64,000 bases of DNA from Sitta carolinensis. Its lineage: Eukaryota; Chordata; Aves; Passeriformes; Sittidae. A program made the position numbers and the translations under genes. This document shows positions 1 through 9,368 of this stretch, piece by piece; within the stretch, counting starts at the first letter, position 1; each line of letters opens with the position of its first letter. The stretch spans positions 21,074,370 to 21,138,369 of the forward strand of contig JAVUNC010000006.1 in assembly GCA_032173965.1 (NCBI GenBank), in the 5' to 3' direction. The notes below the pieces were generated by a model that was given only the letters and a program-made list of their open reading frames with translations, ran no database searches and was not told the DNA's origin.

Positions 1-548
1 GGCTAATAGGGCAGGTATTTTCTTCACATGTAACTTAAGTACCCCTTTTATTTCATTAGTTAAAGAGTAATTTACTTGACCCTCTTTTGTTCCTTTTTTT
101 TTCCAAAACAAGGATTCCTCCCTGGATCACATGCTCACAGCAATCCCAGAATCAGTAACTGCAGCAAAACAACAACAGCCACATCCTGAGAAAGTACCAA
201 AACAGATCCAGAGCTGCACAGGCAGATTCCTGTATTTACAAGCAGCTACCAACTGGTACATTTTACTCACTTCTTTACATTATCAACAGCGTGGCTTTGC
301 TTTAATTCCCCAAACATTATATAATCTAAAAGGAAATAAAATGTCAGGAAAGGCTTAAATGAGTCATTGTTTCAACAAGTGGTACAACGGTTCAGTGCAG
401 CCTGAGAACTGATCCCTGGCTTGTTTCATAAATAAAGGATCAGCAAGATCACACTACAGCAATTATTGGCCTAAAAAGGTGAAGTCCAACATTTTGAACA
501 GCTTCCAGGAGTGAGTAAGTCCAAATGGCAGCAGCCTAGGAAGGATAT
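1..548 (-). other. GMFB: GMFB intron 4 (partial, U12-type)
   Basis: From the AT donor at 548 to the left edge I see no match to the next GMFB exon (expected to begin FIVYSYKY). The stretch is AT-rich and non-coding, without an identifiable repeat. Confidence 0.75.
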
Positions 549-598
549 CGAGGTTGTCTCTCGGGCAGCTCATCCTTTAGCTCATCAGGAGAAATGCC
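549..598 (-). CDS. GMFB: GMFB coding exon 4, followed by a U12-type donor
   Basis: 50 nt after acceptor GTCACCAG, encoding GISPDELKDELPERQP and the first two bases (CG) of an Arg codon. The exon/intron junction reads CCTCG|ATATCCTTC. No GT lies at the required point, so the AT donor of a minor-spliceosome intron is the simplest reading. The following exon is not within 1-548. Confidence 0.93.
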
Positions 599-3500
599 CT
601 GGTGACATTAAACACAAGCAACATTTGAGCAAGCATCTCACACTGCAGGTTAAAGCAGAGTAATGGGCAGTGAAACACCTGTAAGGCAGATGTTCATCTA
701 CAGGTGAATGATAAGGACCTCCCAAATTACTACAGCAGTTTAGGAAGACTTGTGTGCCAAAAGACACCCATGACTAAACACAGAATTAATGTTAGCATGA
801 ATAATGATCCCTATTTTAGGCATAATAAGTTTAGCAAACATTTTTGGCTCTAGTTGGCTACGCTGGCAGCTACCATGCTTGCCAACCCTAGTGCTAAACA
901 GAAATAAGCAAGCACACACCATGAAGTCAGTTAAAATCAGCTACATAAATCAAAAGTTTGAAAAATTCAGTCCTTCCTCCTTCAGCAAATAAAAAAGAGC
1001 TCCCATTACATTTGAGTGTGACATTAACATCTATATTCTAGGAAACAAGAGCTATGGTTAATGCTCAAATCCCTGGGAAGGATTTAATTTTGCCCTATGG
1101 ACCATTAAGAAACACCACACACTGGGCTGACCTTATTATGCCACCCATCAAATTTAGAGTCTGCAGGGGATTAGCAATCCTGCTTCTAATTGATGGCAGA
1201 CCAGCTCAGAGGCAAATGTGCAGATCTACGTGGAAACACAGCAGAAATCTCTTCAAAAAGCCAGCAGGTGCCAAAGACGCTTTTTACATCGTTAGAACAG
1301 CTTTAAAATAACTTTTTTTTTTGTGCCATTAATTAGTCAACTCAATTGCTTCTGCATAGTTTCACTATTAATGGTGCTGTGCTTTACATGCAGAGTGACC
1401 ATGCATTTAAATAAGCTCATGACCCAAATTAGATTAAGAGTTTGATAACAATTTGAAACTAAGGCAGTACCTTAGAGACAACAATACATTGCAGGCTGAA
1501 GATACTCTTATTTACAATTCATTTAACAAACCTCATGCTCCTCATCCAGCACCACCAACTGCTTATCCTTGTCGATTTTCACTATAAATCAAAATAAAAC
1601 ACAGATCAATGGGTTTTTTTCAATCGATTTATACAATGGATGCATGAAGCTTTTTAGCACTCAACAATTACAGCCCTTGTGATTCTGTTTTTCTTCTTCA
1701 GTGTATCCCATGACTTCCCAAAATCATTTTACAAACAGTGGTAGACTGAGCCATAATTAAATATAAATACTCTGCTAAGAGCAGATGGAGACTTGTATCC
1801 TAATAACAGCACTATTTTATTGTTAAAGTTACAGTCAGAATTGGAAGTGCAGCAGCTCAGAGAACAAACACCCTCCTGGCTCATGTTTACCTGATACAGC
1901 AACAACATGACACGGGGAAGAAAAGAGGAGAGAGGATTTTCTGACAATTTTTGTCAGGCCTGTTTGGAACTTACTTATAATGGCAGCATTGTTGGTCTCT
2001 TTGCGAAATCGGAATTTTCTCAGTTTCTCCACCAGGTCTTCGGCAACATCACAAACCACCAGAGATTCACTCTGCAAAAAGGAAGTGGCAGAGGGGAGGG
2101 AGAGATAAATCCTTCTAGAAAGTGAAACAGACAAAAAAAAAAAAATCCCTGTGTCACACACATCTGTGCATAAACCCTACTGAAGAAGGGTTCAAACATG
2201 CAGCTTGTCCAAAGCTTCAGAGCATCACAGAAACCAGAAAAATCGTGGGTGAAAGCAAATTGTTTCTTTTTTTAAAAACACATTAACAGAACATTTATCC
2301 GTTTGAATTTCCCTCTTCAAAGCCACACAGTTAACTAGGAATATTTCATTAACTATTCCTGAAGTGGGATTAGTCTCAGAGCTCTCAGAAGTAAATTTTA
2401 CACTTCAGAAGTAGATTTTGCACATCTACACTTAAAAAGTAAATTTTACACTTCATTTTCCAAGTCCTGGAATAAGGGAGTCCCTTAGAGTGGCAGCAGA
2501 TGGGATCAAGTAATTTAAGCATTTAACATAATAAGAGCTACTATTAGTACTTCAGAACAACATTGTCCTTGCTTATTTTTACCCACAAAAATATTAATTG
2601 GACTTCTGAGATTCACACACGCAGAAAGTTTCAGACCTTTTAACCCAAAAACACGCAGCCATTTCCCCCTGTGCACACCAAACTCTCAACAGAGATGCTC
2701 AAATGACATATTAGTCATCACACTGAAGATGAGGAAGGAAATTATTGTTTCACAAGCAGCCATGCAGGTTATCTTCCCTTATACATGCAATTTCTGAACT
2801 GCACCACGCCAACCACTGCCATTTCCTGAGCAACATTTTATACACACAACCTCCATCACCAAGGGGTTCATGCCAGCTTGATAAACAAGTTACTTAAAAT
2901 TTGCAGCTCATACTATATAAACTCCCAAGGCAGCAAGAACTTTGTCCCAGAGTAACTGTACTTAGTTTCCTTAAAAAAATTCTCAGATAAAAAAAATTGT
3001 GCAAGATTACCAATCAAAAGCTCTGTTAAAGAGCTCTTGCACTGAGACAAATCACTGCTTTTAAACCAGAATGTCACTATTTAAGCTCTCAGTTCTGTCT
3101 CCTCGTGTCCAACATTGTGAGATTTCTCCCAAAAAAGCAGATGGGTGGCTCTGCTTCCCACTTCCAATATCCCATGTTTGTTGTTGCTCCTGGAAAGATT
3201 TCCACCTTGACCAAATTCTGGCACAAAGTCTCATCCCTGTGCTTCCTCTGGACAGCTGGAGAGGAAATCAGGCTCTGCTGTGACAGCACAGCTCAGGCAC
3301 TGCCTGTACAGCCTCCCTGCTTTTGCTTGTTTTCCCCTGAATGTCAAAGATTGCCCTTGGCTCCCTCTGATTAGTGAGGGAGTCCCTCTCATCCAAAGAG
3401 GTTGAACTCGATCATCTCAGAGGTCTTTTCCAACCTAACTCATTCTGGATTCTGTCAAATATCCCTAGTACCCACTCTCTCTCATTCAGGAAAAAAAACC

Positions 3501-4605
3501 CTAAAAAATATTTAAAAACACAACAGAATTCAGGGCTGTATTTCATAGCTGAAGTTGTATTTCATATAAAATGTTATTAATACCCACTCTCACTAACCCA
3601 GGAGGTCTCAATTAAAAAACCTACACAAGATTCAGAGCTGCATTTCGAAGCTGAGGTTATATTTTATATGAAATGCTCTTTTGTGAAGGAAGCTTTTCTC
3701 TGACCCTCTGGTCTCACCAGCTTCTCCCAGCAGACAAGCCACGCTCTTGCTCACACCTGTGCAGCCACACAAACACAAATCCCTGAGGGGATCTGAAGGG
3801 AAACCCTTGGTAACATCAGATTCAGACTGTTTATCGGGGTTAAGCCGGCTCACCAACGCTTGGCTTAACAAAAACTCGAGAGAGCCAAGGCAGGATTGCT
3901 GCACAGCCACGGACACACCTGCCAACAGCACCGAGGGGGCTGCAGCTGCTGCCTGGACCCTCCTGCGCAGATCCCCTCGGGACAGCCCTCCCCATCGCAC
4001 GGACAAGCCACGGGAATTTCCCCAAGTGCCTCGAGCACGGCTCTCTCTAGACGGGAACAGCAGAACAGCCCCAGATTCGAGCAAATCTGCTCTGCAGCTG
4101 GTCCTCCTACAGGAGGGCTCACCTCCCCAGACCTTTACTAAAAGCAGCTTGCATGACTCTTCCTTTTTCCACAGCCATTTCTTTATCCATTAGCCAATAT
4201 TCATGCAAAGCACCCCACAGCATTCATCCGCCAGTCCTTGTCTCTCTTGGTCTGTTCCAACCAGCAATCACAGCTCAAGTCCAAATTCACCACTCGGGTG
4301 AATTAGTTCAGTCAACAACAACCAGACGCTCTTCAATGAAGTAGCTCAAAAAATGACAAGATAAGCGACAAAAAGGTACGATCAAGCCATCCGTCGCTTC
4401 ACAGACATAAGCAGCTCCTCAGAGGTCACATCACGCGTTTTCCTGTCGATTATTCTATCGCCTCCCTACCGACTCTTTCTGAAGCAGCTAACTCTGCACT
4501 ATTCCAGCGGGATGAGCCCCGTTCCGGCCGAACCCTCCCCCCGTTCCCGTTCCCGTTCCCCGCGGGTCCCCCCTGAGGGAGCGGCGCGCGCTCCCCCCTC
4601 ACCAT
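549..4605 (-). CDS. GMFB: GMFB, glia maturation factor beta (5' part, coding exons 1-4)
   Basis: Minus-strand coding exons are 4603-4605, 1975-2071, 1532-1581 and 549-598. Joined, they give the N-terminal 66 residues plus two bases of the next codon, closely matching glia maturation factor beta (SESLVVCDVAEDLVEK near the start, GISPDELKDELPERQP at the end). GMFB (about 142 residues in vertebrates) is an ADF-H-fold protein that binds Arp2/3 and promotes debranching of actin filaments in the cytoplasm. The remaining exons lie beyond the left edge. The first coding exon supplies only the Met codon, followed directly by a GTGAGG donor. Intron phases join without a frame break (3+97+50+50 nt). One visible substitution against my memory of human is His for Leu in DEEHEG. 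Introns 1-3 are GT-AG; the fourth begins ATATCCTTC, a U12-type AT donor. The gene starts in a CpG island and is head-to-head with CGRRF1. Confidence 0.97.
1532..1581 (-). CDS. GMFB: GMFB coding exon 3
   Basis: 50 nt after acceptor TTTATAG, encoding (M)KIDKDKQLVVLDEEHE. It ends in phase 0 before GTTTGT, a weak donor that keeps G at +5. The phase fits both neighbouring exons. Confidence 0.93.
1975..2071 (-). CDS. GMFB: GMFB coding exon 2
   Basis: 97 nt between acceptor TTTTTGCAG and donor GTAAGT. It encodes 32 residues from SESLVV to NNAAII plus the first base of the next Met codon (A|TG). The residues appear essentially identical to mammalian GMFB. Confidence 0.97.
2072..4602 (-). other. GMFB: GMFB intron 1
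   Basis: The 2.5-kb first intron carries one CR1 3'-end remnant near 3398-3455. The 4000-4600 part grades into the CpG island. No other gene is supported; the open frames between 3630 and 4190 overlap on both strands and show no family resemblance. Confidence 0.8.
3398..3455 (+). repeat. CR1 LINE 3'-end remnant
   Basis: The sequence GGTTGAACTCGATCATCTC followed by GGTCTTTTCCAACCTAA and ATTCTGGATTCTG is the typical CR1 3' terminus with its degenerate ATTCT repeats, in plus orientation. Confidence 0.8.
4603..4605 (-). CDS. GMFB: GMFB coding exon 1 (start codon only)
   Basis: On the minus strand the sequence reads CCAAG-ATG-GTGAGG, so the exon contributes only the initiator Met. The next exon starts AGT GAA TCT, giving M-S-E-S as in vertebrate GMFB. 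The 5' UTR extends to higher coordinates inside the CpG island; its start cannot be fixed here. Confidence 0.9.
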
Positions 4606-4839
4606 CTTGGCGCGCACCGACGGCCGCCACTCGCGCGCCGCCGCCGCCTCCTCACCACTGGGGCGCTCCCCGCCCTCACCGCGCCTGCGTGGCGCAAGCC
4701 CCGCCCCCTTCCCCGCCCTCCGCCCAACCAACGGCCGCTCTGCCGGGGTGGGCGGGGCGACGTCACGCGCCTACGGGCAGCGGGGAGGGTCAAGGGCGCC
4801 GGGAGCGGAGGGGGGCGGGGAAGGCGGGAAAACGCGGGA

Positions 4840-4847
4840 TCACGTGA
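4840..4847. promoter_or_regulatory. E-box TCACGTGA
   Basis: TCACGTGA is the palindromic bHLH-zip site class (USF, MITF/TFE). It lies 25 bp from the RFX-type palindrome in the same CpG island. Confidence 0.55.
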
Positions 4848-4871
4848 TGCGGCGGCGCCACGCCTCTCCCC

Positions 4872-4885
4872 GTTGCCATGGCAAC
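4872..4885. promoter_or_regulatory. Palindromic RFX X-box
   Basis: GTTGCCATGGCAAC is a perfect 14-bp palindrome and matches the consensus X-box bound by RFX factors. It lies about 270 bp upstream of the GMFB start codon, at the outer part of the CpG island. Binding is inferred from the motif alone. Confidence 0.7.
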
Positions 4886-4949
4886 CGGCGGGCTCGCCCT
4901 CAGGCGCCATTCCGCTCTGAGGGGATCTGCGGGAAGCGGGGCGGTACGG

Positions 4950-5241
4950 TGTTGTCCCCGAAAATCAGCCTTCTGATTTGTTTTAGTATAGTGCAGTCAG
5001 TTCTCATGAATTGTAAGATAAACAAGAATCATGTTGGCATTCCTTTGTAAAAGATATCACCTGATGGACTTCTCAAGTGACCAGTGGAGATGGAGAGGTG
5101 GGAACTGCTCTGTCCAACCTCTGGTCACTGTCCAGAAACTGAGGGATACGAGGTCAACAATAAACTAGAGACTTCCTTTCTTCTCTGCCTGAACAGCTGT
5201 TGTGTGCGTTGCTATGTATTTCTATCTACGTCACAGTGACA
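4950..5241 (+). mobile_element. Solo LTR, copy 1 (class II-like ERV)
   Basis: This 292-bp element starts TGTTGTCCC and ends GTGACA. It aligns along its whole length with 20238-20532, sharing for example GTGCAGTCAGTTCTCATGAA and AAAGATATCACCTGATGG. An AATAAA signal lies in its 3' part. The flanks GTACGG (4944-4949) and GGACAG (5242-5247) match at four of six bases, consistent with a decayed 6-bp target duplication. No internal viral sequence is present, so it is a solo LTR. It sits at the edge of the GMFB CpG island. Confidence 0.82.
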
Positions 5242-5247
5242 GGACAG

Positions 5248-5784
5248 AGCAGGTTCAACTTCACGGTTCTTAATGCGCCTTAAAAAGGGCAAGGACTGAA
5301 GGTTTAAACCCTGGAATTGAAGCACGAGGTGATTCAGAAGTTGTGCTGCTCGCGGTGCTTGTTGTGTGTACAAGTGGAGCGTAATTCTGGAAGTCATGCA
5401 GGGTCTCAGCACACAAGTCACACATAGGAGCAGCCAGAGCTGGGCACACACACCTCATCCATAATGGGGTCTTGGTGTGAGGCTCTCCTGATGCTGGAGT
5501 GAATATTTGGTGTTTTCCGTGCTGCTCACAATTTTAGATGCTGTTGGAGGAGAGAAAAATGCAATTTCAGGGATTCCGTAATAGATTTAAGAATATAATT
5601 GCTCTCCTCACTCAGAATGAAAGTACAGATGCAGCCTACACGTCTCAGACACAACTTCTAGTGAATTATAGTAATGATTTAAACACCAGATTTATAAGAT
5701 AAAATTGCAGATTTTCACCAAGGGCTTCAGCAAACACCACAGAAATGTGAGATTGCTGAGAAACTATTGAAGCCCCACACAAAA
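5248..5784. other. Intergenic, no feature seen
   Basis: About 540 bp between the solo LTR and the first CR1 fragment. No conserved coding frame, RNA gene or recognisable repeat is visible. Confidence 0.5.
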
Positions 5785-5992
5785 TCACTGAATATCCTGA
5801 GGTGGAAGGGACCCATGGGGATTGTCAAGCCCAACTCCTGCACAGGAAAACCCCAAAAATCCCACACTGCACCTGAGAGCACTGACCAAACGCTGAGATC
5901 TGTCAGCCTTGGGGCCATGACTGCTCCCTGAGGAGCCTGTTCAGTGCCTGACCATCCTCTGGGGGAAGAACCCTTTCCTGATATCCCACCTA
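5785..5992 (-). repeat. CR1 LINE fragment
   Basis: Antisense CR1: AGGTGGAAGGGACCC, then CCAACTCCTGCACAGG, then GAGGAGCCTGTTCAGTGCC and CCTTTCCTGATATCC, in the order expected for a CR1 3' region read on the opposite strand. Confidence 0.8.
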
Positions 5993-5993
5993 A

Positions 5994-6195
5994 TCATAGA
6001 ATCACAGTCCGCTTTGGGTTGGAATGCACTCCAAAGATTATCCACTTCTTATCCCACTGCTGTGGGCTGGAACATTCTAGTAGACCAGAATGCTCCAAAT
6101 CCCACCTGACGTGGCCTTGAACACTTACAGGGAATGGGGCAGCCACAGCTTCTCAGGGCAGCCTGTGCCAGGGCCTCACAGCCCTCAGCAGATGG
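5994..6195 (-). repeat. CR1 LINE fragment (second, different subfamily)
   Basis: It begins ATAGAATCACAG with TTTGGGTTGGAATG and continues to GGCAGCCACAGCTTCTC and TGTGCCAGGGCCTCACAGC. It abuts the previous fragment in the same orientation but belongs to another CR1 type, so two insertions are stacked. Confidence 0.8.
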
Positions 6196-6739
6196 GTTTT
6201 GCTCTTTAGTTTCTTGGCACTCAAATGCCACGCTGGGCATTTCACTTGGGCTGGCAGGTCTGGCTAGGCAGGATAACAGGCAAGAGGCACTGCTGTTGTG
6301 ACCTCCATGCGTTCACTGTGGGCACAAGGAAAATTCTGTTCATCCCAGACACTGCCCAGGGCCTTGGCACTGCAAACCTCAACTTGCCAGACATGCAGGA
6401 GACTCTCTGTTGGCAGTGGGAGTTGCCCACAGGGAAATTGCCACTTGCAGCTCCTTGTCAACCCTAGGAAATACCTCTTTGGAATCATTGTCCTCTTGCA
6501 GTGGCACAGCAGGAACAGAGACACTGCACTGGTGTCCTCACATCAGAGACACATGGGCTCCTGCAGCTCTGCATCCCAAGCTCAGCCCACACTCTGCTCC
6601 CAAACTGCTCAGTGGAGGATAAAACCAGAGGGGCCCTTGACACAGCAGATCCCTTCCCTCAGAAGTGTTCTTTATTCCTGCTCTCATTGCTGGGCCCACT
6701 CAGAGCTGCTGAGCTGGGGTGGGCACGCAGGGCGGGGCT
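6196..6739. other. Upstream region of the TATA-driven gene
   Basis: GC-moderate DNA between the CR1 fragments and the TATA promoter. Several overlapping short frames are open on both strands, none with recognisable similarity. It may hold distal promoter sequence of the gene starting near 6830. Confidence 0.4.
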
Positions 6740-6749
6740 GGCCCGGCTG

Positions 6750-6810
6750 TGACGTCTCTGGCCTCTGTGAGCTCAGGGGGAGCGTGTCACAATGGGGGTC
6801 CCTATAAAAG
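6750..6810 (+). promoter_or_regulatory. TATA promoter with upstream CRE-like site
   Basis: TATAAAAG lies at 6803-6810 in a GC-rich setting, with TGACGTC at 6750-6756 and a GC box (GGGCGGGGC) near 6731. A transcript would be expected to start about 25-30 bp downstream, near 6830-6838, just before the GTGAGT donor at 6853. A TATA plus CRE-half-site arrangement fits a regulated, tissue-restricted gene; that is inference. Confidence 0.6.
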
Positions 6811-7136
6811 GCCCCCGCAGGTAACGCTGGCCCAGCACAGCCTGGGCGAGCGGTGAGTGCACACATGGCGGGGCTGGGCTGGGCTGGGCCGGGGCTCGAG
6901 TGCCGAACCCAGGGCTGCATTGTCCCCCTGCAGCCAGGGCCAGCCCCTGGTGCCAGCGCCTGGGCCAGGGCACGGGGCTGCTGCTGGCCCACGGGCACAG
7001 GCCCTGCTGCCTGCCAGCTCTCTGGGGTTCTCTGCTTCCTGCCCTTGCTTCCCTGCGCCTCCAGGCCTCGCTTCAGCCACCACGAGCTGCCCTGGCACCC
7101 CCACTGAAACCCTTGTCTCTCCTCCCCCTGCAGACC

Positions 7137-7682
7137 ATGGGGCCCAAATCAGTCCAGGCCCTGGTTATACTGCTCCTCTACCGCTTCCCAAACCTCATGG
7201 AGACCAGCCTGGAGGAGGATGCCCAGCTGAGCGTGGAGGACGTGGAGCAGGCTGCCCCAGAGCCAGCTGACCCTGGCTGGGGACTCCTGCTCAAGGCAGC
7301 CTTGCAGCAGGGGCCCTTCTGGGCTGCTGCCGAACTGCTGCTCCTGCCTTTGGGGCTGTGGCTGCGGAGCAGAAGGGCAGCCATGAGGCAGAGAGCAGCG
7401 GCCTGGCGAGTGGCAGCAGAGGCAAGAAGGTGCAGGAGGGAAATGGAGCAGAGGAGGCTTCGGATGAAGAGGGCCTTCAGAGATTTGAAGGAAATGTGGA
7501 CGACCGTGAAAATGATAAAGAATCAAACGGCCAGGATGTTTCGAATGCATAGGAATATGAGCAGGACAGTGAGGGTAAACAGAGCAGGCTCCTGGGGGAG
7601 CACAGCCGTGGGCCAAGTGAAGAAAAGCTTCCTGCTGGAGATGCTCTGGGCGCTGGCCAAGGTGAGCTGCACATCTCTGTGA
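7137..7682 (+). CDS. Putative small membrane protein, ITPRIP-like N-terminal region (uncertain)
   Basis: The frame has 181 codons. The start ATG at 7137 lies three bases after a strong acceptor (CTCCCCCTGCAG|ACC), and a donor GTGAGT at 6853 would join a short non-coding first exon behind the TATA box. The protein has a hydrophobic N-terminus (residues 7-17), an acidic segment (22-45), a hydrophobic membrane-type stretch (about 48-76) and a long Arg-rich helical tail (77-150). The layout and the stretch LLKAALQQGPFWAAAELLLL recall the N-terminal and membrane region of songbird ITPRIPL1-like proteins as I remember them, but the Mab-21-type catalytic-like domain is missing. It may be a truncated family copy, a new short gene or a decaying one. 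A donor GTGAGC at 7662 offers an alternative ending through an exon at 7830-7904, giving 199 residues. Confidence 0.5.
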   Translation: MGPKSVQALVILLLYRFPNLMETSLEEDAQLSVEDVEQAAPEPADPGWGLLLKAALQQGPFWAAAELLLLPLGLWLRSRRAAMRQRAAAWRVAAEARRCRREMEQRRLRMKRAFRDLKEMWTTVKMIKNQTARMFRMHRNMSRTVRVNRAGSWGSTAVGQVKKSFLLEMLWALAKVSCTSL

Positions 7683-7829
7683 GCAGCCAGCGCCCAGAGC
7701 TGCGCTTGCTGCTGAGCACAGACCTGCACCGGGGCAGAGGCTCCGGGCTCCTGCCACAGCCTGCCCCTCCTCACTGCAGCTCTTCACTGCTGCTCTGTTA
7801 ACTGTGTCTATTACTGCTTTTCCATGCAG

Positions 7830-7904
7830 GGGCCTTGCACTACCTCAAGGATGAAGGTGTTTGAAGGAGGATTGCCCCTCACAGAAGCGCATGGATTTCA
7901 TTAG
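7830..7904 (+). CDS. Alternative last exon of the putative small membrane protein
   Basis: AAG|GTGAGC at 7659-7664 and the acceptor TTTCCATGCAG ending at 7829 would join in phase 0. The spliced frame adds 24 residues (GPCTTSRMKVF and onward) to a TAG at 7902-7904. Without splicing, the frame stops at 7680-7682. Both sites look functional, but transcript data are needed to choose. Confidence 0.35.
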   Translation, partial: GPCTTSRMKVFEGGLPLTEAHGFH

Positions 7905-8329
7905 TGGAAGGGCACAATGTTAAATTTGGTTAAAGCTGGTTTTCCCCAGTGGTTTATTCCTGTTATCCTCCCCAATGGGTGTGGTTTGTCCCTGGCTGGC
8001 ACCCCCTGTCCCATTGTACACCAATCTGACCCAGCCCTGCCAGCCAGGGCCCAAGCCCACAGTGGTAACACCCGCATTACCATTCAGTTTAAAAGCTTGG
8101 GGATCAGGGTCCTGACCCCTCTTTTGCAGCCTCCTCAGAAGGAGAAACATCTCTGCAAAAGTGCCTTCTCGGACTTTTATTACAAACCTCGATGCTGAGA
8201 GATCAGGAACCCTAGGAAGCAGAGACCTCCTCTGCTTTCTCCCCTTTGAAGACTGCTTGCAGTGAGAATGGCCACACCTGACCATGTGGCCAGGGGACAA
8301 AGCCAGCAGGGACCCCCAGACCCCTTGAA

Positions 8330-8820
8330 TCAACTTTATATTTTATTTTTACATTTAAATCCTTATTGTCAAATAATTTGATTTTACAATGTATTAATAG
8401 TTATTATAGTAAGAGTTCTAATTAGTCATTATTAGCAGTACTAGCTATAAAAATATAATAATAGATTTTGAGGGGGAAAATAATATTGTTAGTCAGGGAT
8501 TATGAATTTTTTATTCATAATATTATAAAAATGTATTATGTAGCAGTGTATTACAAAAAAACATGTGTTTTATGTATGATAAATAATATGGAAGAATTTA
8601 ATAACAATACCGAGGAGTATATTCTAATGTATATCTTATAAATTGTAATAGCATATTTACTGTAGTAGATATAAATATATCTATATATATTAGAATATAA
8701 AATATAAATATAAAAGAACTGTACACATAGTAAGTGATAGAAAAATTGCTTTTGTTATAAGTATATGAATACAAATGATACTTTGACTTTTGTCATGTAT
8801 TACAATAAAATTTTCTTAGA
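8330..8820. repeat. AT-rich block
   Basis: About 490 bp made mostly of A and T, with runs such as TATAAATATATCTATATATAT. It contrasts sharply with the GC-rich DNA on both sides. It ends at an AATAAA (8804-8809) followed by a TG-rich stretch, so it could be the 3' UTR end of the upstream small gene. Confidence 0.6.
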
Positions 8821-8860
8821 CATATTATTTCAAGTGTGACGTTTCATGTGTCTGGGCCAC
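8797..8860 (+). repeat. Direct repeat A, copy 1 (polyadenylation-site-like)
   Basis: The segment reads TATTACAATAAA, then a short T-rich spacer, then GTGTGACGTTTCATGTGTCTG and GGCC. The same order recurs at 9369-9430. AATAAA followed by a TG-rich tract is the layout of a poly(A) site with its downstream element. Confidence 0.65.
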
Positions 8861-8879
8861 AAGCTGTGCCAGGGCAGGG

Positions 8880-9093
8880 TCCGGCTGGACATCATGAAGA
8901 ATTTCCTTCCCTGCAAGAAAGGATGGTCAAACACTGGGGCTGCCCAGGGAGGCGGTGGAGTTCCCATCCCTGGAGGTGTTTAAGGGAAAGCCTGGACATG
9001 GCACTCATTGTGAGGGCTGGGTGGCGAGGGGGCCATCGGCTACAAGTTGGACTCAGGTCTTTTCCAAATGAAATGATTCTGGGATTCCCTGAC
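8880..9093 (+). repeat. CR1 LINE 3' end
   Basis: The segment contains GAGGCGGTGGAGTTCCCATC, CCTGGAGGTGTTTAAGG and GGTCTTTTCCAAATG, and ends ATGATTCTGGGATTCC. This is the standard CR1 3' end in plus orientation. It is immediately followed by repeat B. Confidence 0.85.
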
Positions 9094-9363
9094 TGATCTC
9101 CTGAAGTGTCTCGCAGGCTGGCGAATGAAAGAGCTTCTGCTTGAGTTTGAGAGGATGCTGTGAAAATGCCGCTGTTGCCTTTTTCAGGAAGAGCTCCTTG
9201 AATGTCCCTGACTCTCAGGAGTGTTTGTGAATATAAATACCGGCACCTTCCCAGTGCAGAGAGCACTGACTGGCAATCAGAATCTCTCATGGAGGAATTG
9301 TGGCTGCATACACCAGGCTCGTGTGGCTTGTACTGAAAATAAAACTCGAGTGGCTGAACTTCC
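9094..9363 (+). repeat. Duplicated segment B, copy 1
   Basis: About 260 bp that recur at 12451-12712 with roughly nine of ten bases alike by eye. Shared landmarks are GAGAGGATGCTGTGAAAATG, CAGTGCAGAGAGCACTGACT and GTGAAAATAAAACT-type sequence (here TGAAAATAAAACTCGAG) with AATAAA at 9338-9343. In both places B directly follows a CR1 3' end. Its origin is unknown. Confidence 0.8.
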
Positions 9364-9368
9364 TTTAT

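Larger units (their letters stand above)
4480..4950. promoter_or_regulatory. GMFB: CpG island / GMFB promoter
   Basis: About 470 bp of very GC-rich, CpG-dense sequence spans the GMFB start codon and upstream DNA, unlike the flanking DNA. There is no TATA box. It contains several GC boxes (GGGCGGGG near 4750 and 4813), a CRE-like GACGTCAC at 4759-4766, an E-box at 4840-4847 and an X-box at 4872-4885. It could fire in both directions, but no plus-strand gene starting here is recognisable. Confidence 0.85.
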
